Shown piece by piece: positions 60,201 to 64,000 of a stretch of 64,000 bases of DNA. Numbering within the stretch: the first letter of the stretch is position 1; each line of letters opens with the position of its first letter. This stretch comes from Owenia fusiformis (taxonomy: Eukaryota; Annelida; Polychaeta; Sabellida; Oweniidae). Below the pieces are notes generated by a model, which was not told the DNA's origin, made no database searches, and was given only the letters and a program-made list of their open reading frames with translations. A program made the position numbers and the translations under genes. Where the stretch lies: positions 14,520,347-14,584,346 of the forward strand of contig CAIIXF020000009.1 of assembly GCA_903813345.2 (NCBI GenBank). Direction: 5' to 3'.

Positions 60201-63200
60201 ATTTGACCCATACAATTGCTATGAGTCGCAGTTGAGTAAGTCCCTCAGGCAATAGATATGACCCATACAATTGCTATGAGTCACAGTTGAGTAAGTCCCT
60301 CAGGCAATAGATATGACCCATACAATGGCTATGAGTCACAGTTGAGTAAGTCTCTCAGGCAATAGATTTGACCCATACAATTGCTATGAGTCACAATTGA
60401 GTAAGTCTCTCAGTTGATTACAAATCTCTTGTGTTAATTTTTAGAAAAATATTTTAGTGCTACAGATGTAAGTGTAGATGTTTTAAAATGAAAACATGTA
60501 CATTGTACCATTATGATAAAACTGCTTTAGATACCAGCCAGCTTTTATACTAACATCAGTTATATGATGCAAAATATGATGTGACCCAATCTTTGGATAT
60601 GTAGGTTTGAGTTATACTTTAATAAAAATAGAAATAAATCGTGTCCAGAGCACAAAGCTGCATTACACCTTTTCTGGCTCTGTAAATGAGGGTTGGACTA
60701 TGAGACAGCTACTGCTTCATTCTTGTCCTGTATTTTTATTTTTAGGTCTGCAGCAACAACAGTGGAAGGCCACCCAAGAGCAGCAGCAGAAGCTCCAGGC
60801 ACAATGGGATGAGTATAACATTAAGCAAAAGGAGTACCAACAGAAACTCATAGAATATGAGAAAGAAAAACATGTATATGAGCAAGAGTTGAGAGAACAG
60901 GAAAGAAAAGAACAGGAGAGAATAGAACAAGAAAAAAAAGAACAGGCAAGAATAGAGCAAGATAAAAAAGAACAAGAGCAAATAGAGCAAGAGAGAAAAG
61001 AACGTGCTAGGGAAGCTGATGAAAATAAAGGACAATCAAATGACCAAAGGGACATCATAAAACAATGGGAAGTCTTCTTTCTTGCATTAGAGGATGACCA
61101 GAAAGCCCAATGGGAAAAATACTTTAAGCAGTTAGAGCAGATTCAAGAAGATGGTTCTCGTGAACTTGATGCTCAACAACGGGGCCAGTTAGCTGCATAC
61201 CAGAGACTAAATAATCCAAAACCATTACTAAGACAACCAACTCAGAAGCAATATCAGTACACTGTAGATACAAAATACCATTGTGAGTATGACACTCAAT
61301 ACATAGTGTTTAACTTTCCCATAGCCAGCTTTTGCCAAGGGGGAGCTTTCTTCCATGGGGGGGGGGAGATTTTTGACAGTTTTGGCTAAAAAAGTCATCC
61401 GAAAAGCTCCCCCCTGGCTATGAATATTTTTCTTTCAAACCTACAATGCATATTATATGTAATTGACACCATGGCATAATGACAAAACATTTGATAAGGT
61501 AACACATAACAGTTTTGTTCATGCTTTCCTGAATGATGTCTCTCAATGATATAGAAGACCAGAAATAACTACTATTTTTTTTCTTTGTTTTCCTTTGCAG
61601 TATTTGAGTCAACATACAACTTCAGTGTGACACCACGTTGGAAGATCTCATCAACACGCCCTCGTGTCAGTCAGGGTAATGTATGGACTGATCCTAACTT
61701 CACATTTGACACAGCAATACCTGGTGAAAGATATGCAGAAACAAAAACTAAACTGGGTTATTTTAGACCACAGGTAAAATAATTCAATGTCATTGCACAT
61801 GTTAATAATGGCTTCAATGCAATCAATTATATGCATTCTAATGGGCTTTGTATAAAAAACCTCCTACCTCGTAACCTCGTACCCACATATTTGGGACATG
61901 ATAAATCTTAGTTTATGATGAATTATAGATGAATTAGTGCACCCATATGCCTTTATTTATGGATCTGTCATCTGTCTAGTCATAAAATAAAAACGGAATT
62001 GCTGAAATGTTAATAATTTATTTTTCCATACCACTGGAAAAATCCTAATTTGATCAGTGCACTATGAATAAAATGAACATAATTCCAAGGGTTTCTAGCT
62101 CCTCTTTGTAACAGCTTCTCCATTTGTGATAAGAGAAATGCGTTAAGAAAGTGAGGCTTATGTTGTTTTATATACAAAAAGTGAAATGATATGATTTGTC
62201 TACTTGCAAATACTGCCACTTAATTCATACATGTATTTTGATTTCCATATGTAGGAGGTTAAAAAGTATGGAGAGGTGCCTCTTTGTCTCTTCCACAACA
62301 GCACATCAAAGTTTGACATTGGCCAGGGTGGTGTTGGCACATGTTGGTTCCTTGCTACCATTGCTGCTTTAGCTGAGAAACCAGAAGCCATGAGAAATGT
62401 AAGTACAGAGTGTCCAGAGAGAATGAACAATTTATATACATGGTCCAGAGACAATGGTAAGTGTAAGGACATGCAACCCTTGAAGAAATGTCAGAATGAA
62501 TGGATGAAAAATGTAAGTATTGGGTGTCCAGAGACGAGAATTCAAGTACAGGGTGTCCAAAGAGGATATCTATCAACTATTTACATCCTGCCTGTGAACA
62601 CAAGACAACTACAATATAGCAAGATAGCTAGTTTTCATTAAGTCTTAAAGGTCTGAACATGGTAGCTGATTCATCAACAATTTTCAAATGTTGTATGACA
62701 TATATTTGGCCCCACGTGACTTTTCACTGGGGCCAACTGACCAGAGTTCCAGCTGACTAAATCATGACATCCAAGATGTTTTCTATTTGTTTACATTGCA
62801 ATCATGTCATTGCTATGACCTCGTGATTACCAAGAAATCAGTAAACCAGCAGAACTAGACTTAGTGTGACGGCAGTGATCACATGGGTGATCAATCTGAA
62901 AGATCCATTGATTTAAAGAAAATCACACTTTTATAGCTGCAGTTTGAGAAGACTTATGTCATATATGCTTTAAGCATACATTTACGTTCAGGTAACAATG
63001 AAAATGTAAGTACTGATTATTATTTGTGAGATGTTGTATCAGATGAAATGTGCATCCCTGGATTCATTTTTGCTGAAAAATTTTGAAAAAACTCTGTTGA
63101 ATTTTAGTAGAGCCTTATTGCCTGCCATACCTAGCTTATTGGAATTTTGAAATGAAACTTCAAACTGCCTTTATGGGTATAGAACCTCCTCTCAACTCAA

Positions 63201-63638
63201 ACTGGCCACTTCTTTTTTAGTCAGTCAAATTATGTTTAACATATGGCAATGGATAAGTTCATCTTCACTGTAGAAAGTATATTGTGGCAAGATTTGCTAC
63301 TCAGTGGAGTTTGTAATTTTTCTTGTTCATCATTAAACTGCTGGAAAATTATTTCTAAAAGTCAAAGAGAAACAGAATTTTACATTGTTTAAGCAATCAT
63401 ACATATTATATTTTCAGATCTTCCCCAGTGATTGCTACAAATTGAACACAATTGAATATGATGGAGTTTTCCACTGTCGATTATTCTGGGCAGGAGAATG
63501 GGTGGACATTTATGTAGATGATCTTCTTCCTGCATACAAGCGTAACAAAGAGGTCTGGGGGGCAAGGGGGGTAGAGCAGGGCAAAGATGACTTCACTGGT
63601 GAACTATGGGTGTCCCTTCTCGAGAAAGGTTTATCAAA
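57208..63638 (+). CDS. Atypical calpain-type cysteine protease (5' part; continues beyond window)
   Basis: Visible exons are 57208-57424, 60746-61282, 61601-61773, 62255-62398 and 63418-63638; they join in frame for 430 residues and the last ends with a donor, so the gene runs off the window. The N-terminus MGVGAS fits an N-myristoylation signal. A Q/H-rich leader follows (residues 10-72), then a highly charged E/K/Q coiled coil (about 74-155) and a linker. The calpain protease core starts near residue 310: FDIGQGGVGTCWFLATIAAL holds the catalytic Cys339. Canonical calpains have GDCW; here it is GTCW. Exon 5 has GVFHCRLFWAGEWVDIYVDD and LLPAY, then GELWVSLLEKG, matching core domain 1. The catalytic His and Asn and any C2-like or EF-hand domains would be downstream. 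Calpains cleave cytosolic or membrane-cytoskeletal proteins, usually under Ca control. Activity of the GTCW form is unproven. Intron 1 is a 55-copy array of the exon-1 end plus donor. Confidence 0.88.
57381..60411 (+). repeat. 55-bp tandem array carrying the calpain exon-1 donor, 55 copies
   Basis: The unit starts AGGCAATAGATATGACCC and ends with TTGA, GTAAGT and TCTCTC. The first copy is the real end of exon 1 (44 exon bases) with its donor at 57425. Spacing is 55 bp throughout except for one 6-bp insertion near 58467. Every unit thus repeats a strong GTAAGT donor; a few copies have lost it (for example GAAAGT near 59079). Substitutions cluster at a few positions (TAT/TTT/TGT, GGC/TGC, TCG/TCA), giving a small set of unit types interspersed along the array. 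Reading through the first donor meets TAG 11 codons later. Confidence 0.95.
61318..61428. mobile_element. Short hairpin MITE
   Basis: CATAGCCAGCTTTTGCCAAG and CCCCCCTGGCTATG bracket about 110 bp with matching GGGGGAGCTTT and AAAGCTCCCCC inner ends. It lies in calpain intron 2, just past the exon-2 donor. Confidence 0.65.
61841..62015 (+). repeat. Partial relative of the 54131-55432 element, calpain intron 3
   Basis: It starts TGGGCTTTGTATAAAAAACC and contains the subterminal block TATTTATGGATCTG plus TCTAGTCATAAAATAA that lies near the other element's right end, as if the interior were deleted. No second terminal repeat was found. Confidence 0.7.
62385..62565 (+). repeat. Imperfect repeat around the calpain exon-4 donor
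   Basis: ATGAGAAAT followed by GTAAGTACAGAGTGTCCAG at the true donor (62399) resembles ATGAAAAAT followed by GTAAGTATTGGGTGTCCAG at 62513, 114 bp downstream. A third partial copy of AAGTACAGGGTGTCC lies near 62546. Upstream similarity is short, so duplication is likely but not certain. Confidence 0.5.
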
Positions 63639-63814
63639 GTAAGTATGCAATATGTGACATCAATAAGGTTTGACTTCATGATGGGCTATTTAGGCCATAT
63701 TTATTGCAAAGACTCAATGCCTTTATATTGCCCGATAGGCAGCTCTCACAAGTAGTAGAAGTATACCAAATCTAAATATTATTGTTTCATGGTTACATTG
63801 CAAAAACAAAAGAG

Positions 63815-64000
63815 GCAATACCAAATCTAAAGAGGCAATGCCAAATCTAAAGAGGCAATGCCAAATCTAAATCCTGTTCTTCCTTTGGTAAAATGCAAAG
63901 TCAAAAGATGCAATACCAAATCTAAAGAGGCAATACAAAATCTAAAAAGGCAATGCCAAATCTAAATCCTGTTTTTCCATTAGTATAATGCAAAGTCAAA
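63815..64000 (+). repeat. Tandem repeat running to the window end
   Basis: The 20-bp unit AGAGGCAATGCCAAATCTAA recurs in groups of three, separated by a segment containing ATCCTGTTCTTCC and AATGCAAAGTCAAA, which makes a higher-order unit of roughly 105 bp. It lies in the calpain intron after exon 5, about 180 bp past the donor. Confidence 0.85.

Noticed and set aside
60717-61058. Cys/Ser/Phe-rich 113-codon minus-strand frame
   Set aside because: It is the antisense of the E/K/Q-rich calpain coiled-coil exon; the composition is explained by the complement of GAA/CAA/AAG codons.
1-64000. tRNA or rRNA genes
   Set aside because: I saw no cloverleaf-forming sequence with conserved A and B boxes and no rRNA-like stretch; a dedicated scan could still find a degenerate tRNA-derived SINE.

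Overview
The window is eukaryotic genomic DNA. Genes are split by GT-AG introns, there is no operon structure, intergenic and intronic DNA is AT-rich, and it is packed with small inverted-repeat transposons, a 5'-truncated LINE with a poly(A) tail, mariner remnants and Helentron-like elements. The gene content (NME5, NAT9, ADAP, ATP synthase subunit d, a calpain) and the repeat style (subterminal inverted repeats next to GGAC microsatellites) suggest a bilaterian marine invertebrate, perhaps a lophotrochozoan. I cannot fix the phylum from sequence alone. || Layout. (1) 675-4614, minus: NME5, a nucleoside-diphosphate-kinase-like ciliary protein, 5 exons, complete. (2) 4938-18086, plus: NAT9 N-acetyltransferase, 7 exons, complete, head-to-head with NME5 across a 323-bp shared promoter that holds an RFX X-box-like site. 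(3) 18087-27578: gene-poor stretch between the 3' ends of NAT9 and ADAP, holding transposons, a 41-bp minisatellite and a pair of inverted 15-bp arrays. (4) 27579-43164, minus: ADAP (ArfGAP with two PH domains), 8 exons, complete, with mariner, MITE and LINE insertions in its introns. (5) 46691-53275, minus: mitochondrial F1Fo ATP synthase subunit d, 5 exons, complete, with an ERR-type site just upstream. (6) 57208 to beyond 63638, plus: an atypical calpain-type cysteine protease with a possible N-myristoylation site, a Q/H-rich leader and a charged coiled coil. It is cut by the window end after the catalytic-Cys exon and the following one. || The five genes have unrelated jobs (ciliary kinase-like protein, acetyltransferase, Arf/phosphoinositide signalling, mitochondrial ATP synthesis, Ca-protease family), so this is a neighbourhood and not a pathway. 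|| The most unusual structure is shared by three of the genes. Long intronic tandem arrays start exactly at an exon-intron boundary, and every unit carries a copy of the neighbouring splice site. NAT9 intron 3 has 33 copies of an 89-bp unit (3' splice site plus the first 41 exon bases). Calpain intron 1 has 55 copies of a 55-bp unit (last 44 exon bases plus GTAAGT donor). ADAP intron 6 has about 31 copies of a 41-bp unit beginning at the donor. A two-copy 116-bp duplication at another ADAP donor, and a weak one at a calpain donor, look like early stages of the same process. In the calpain array each unit could also be read as a 42-nt in-frame micro-exon.
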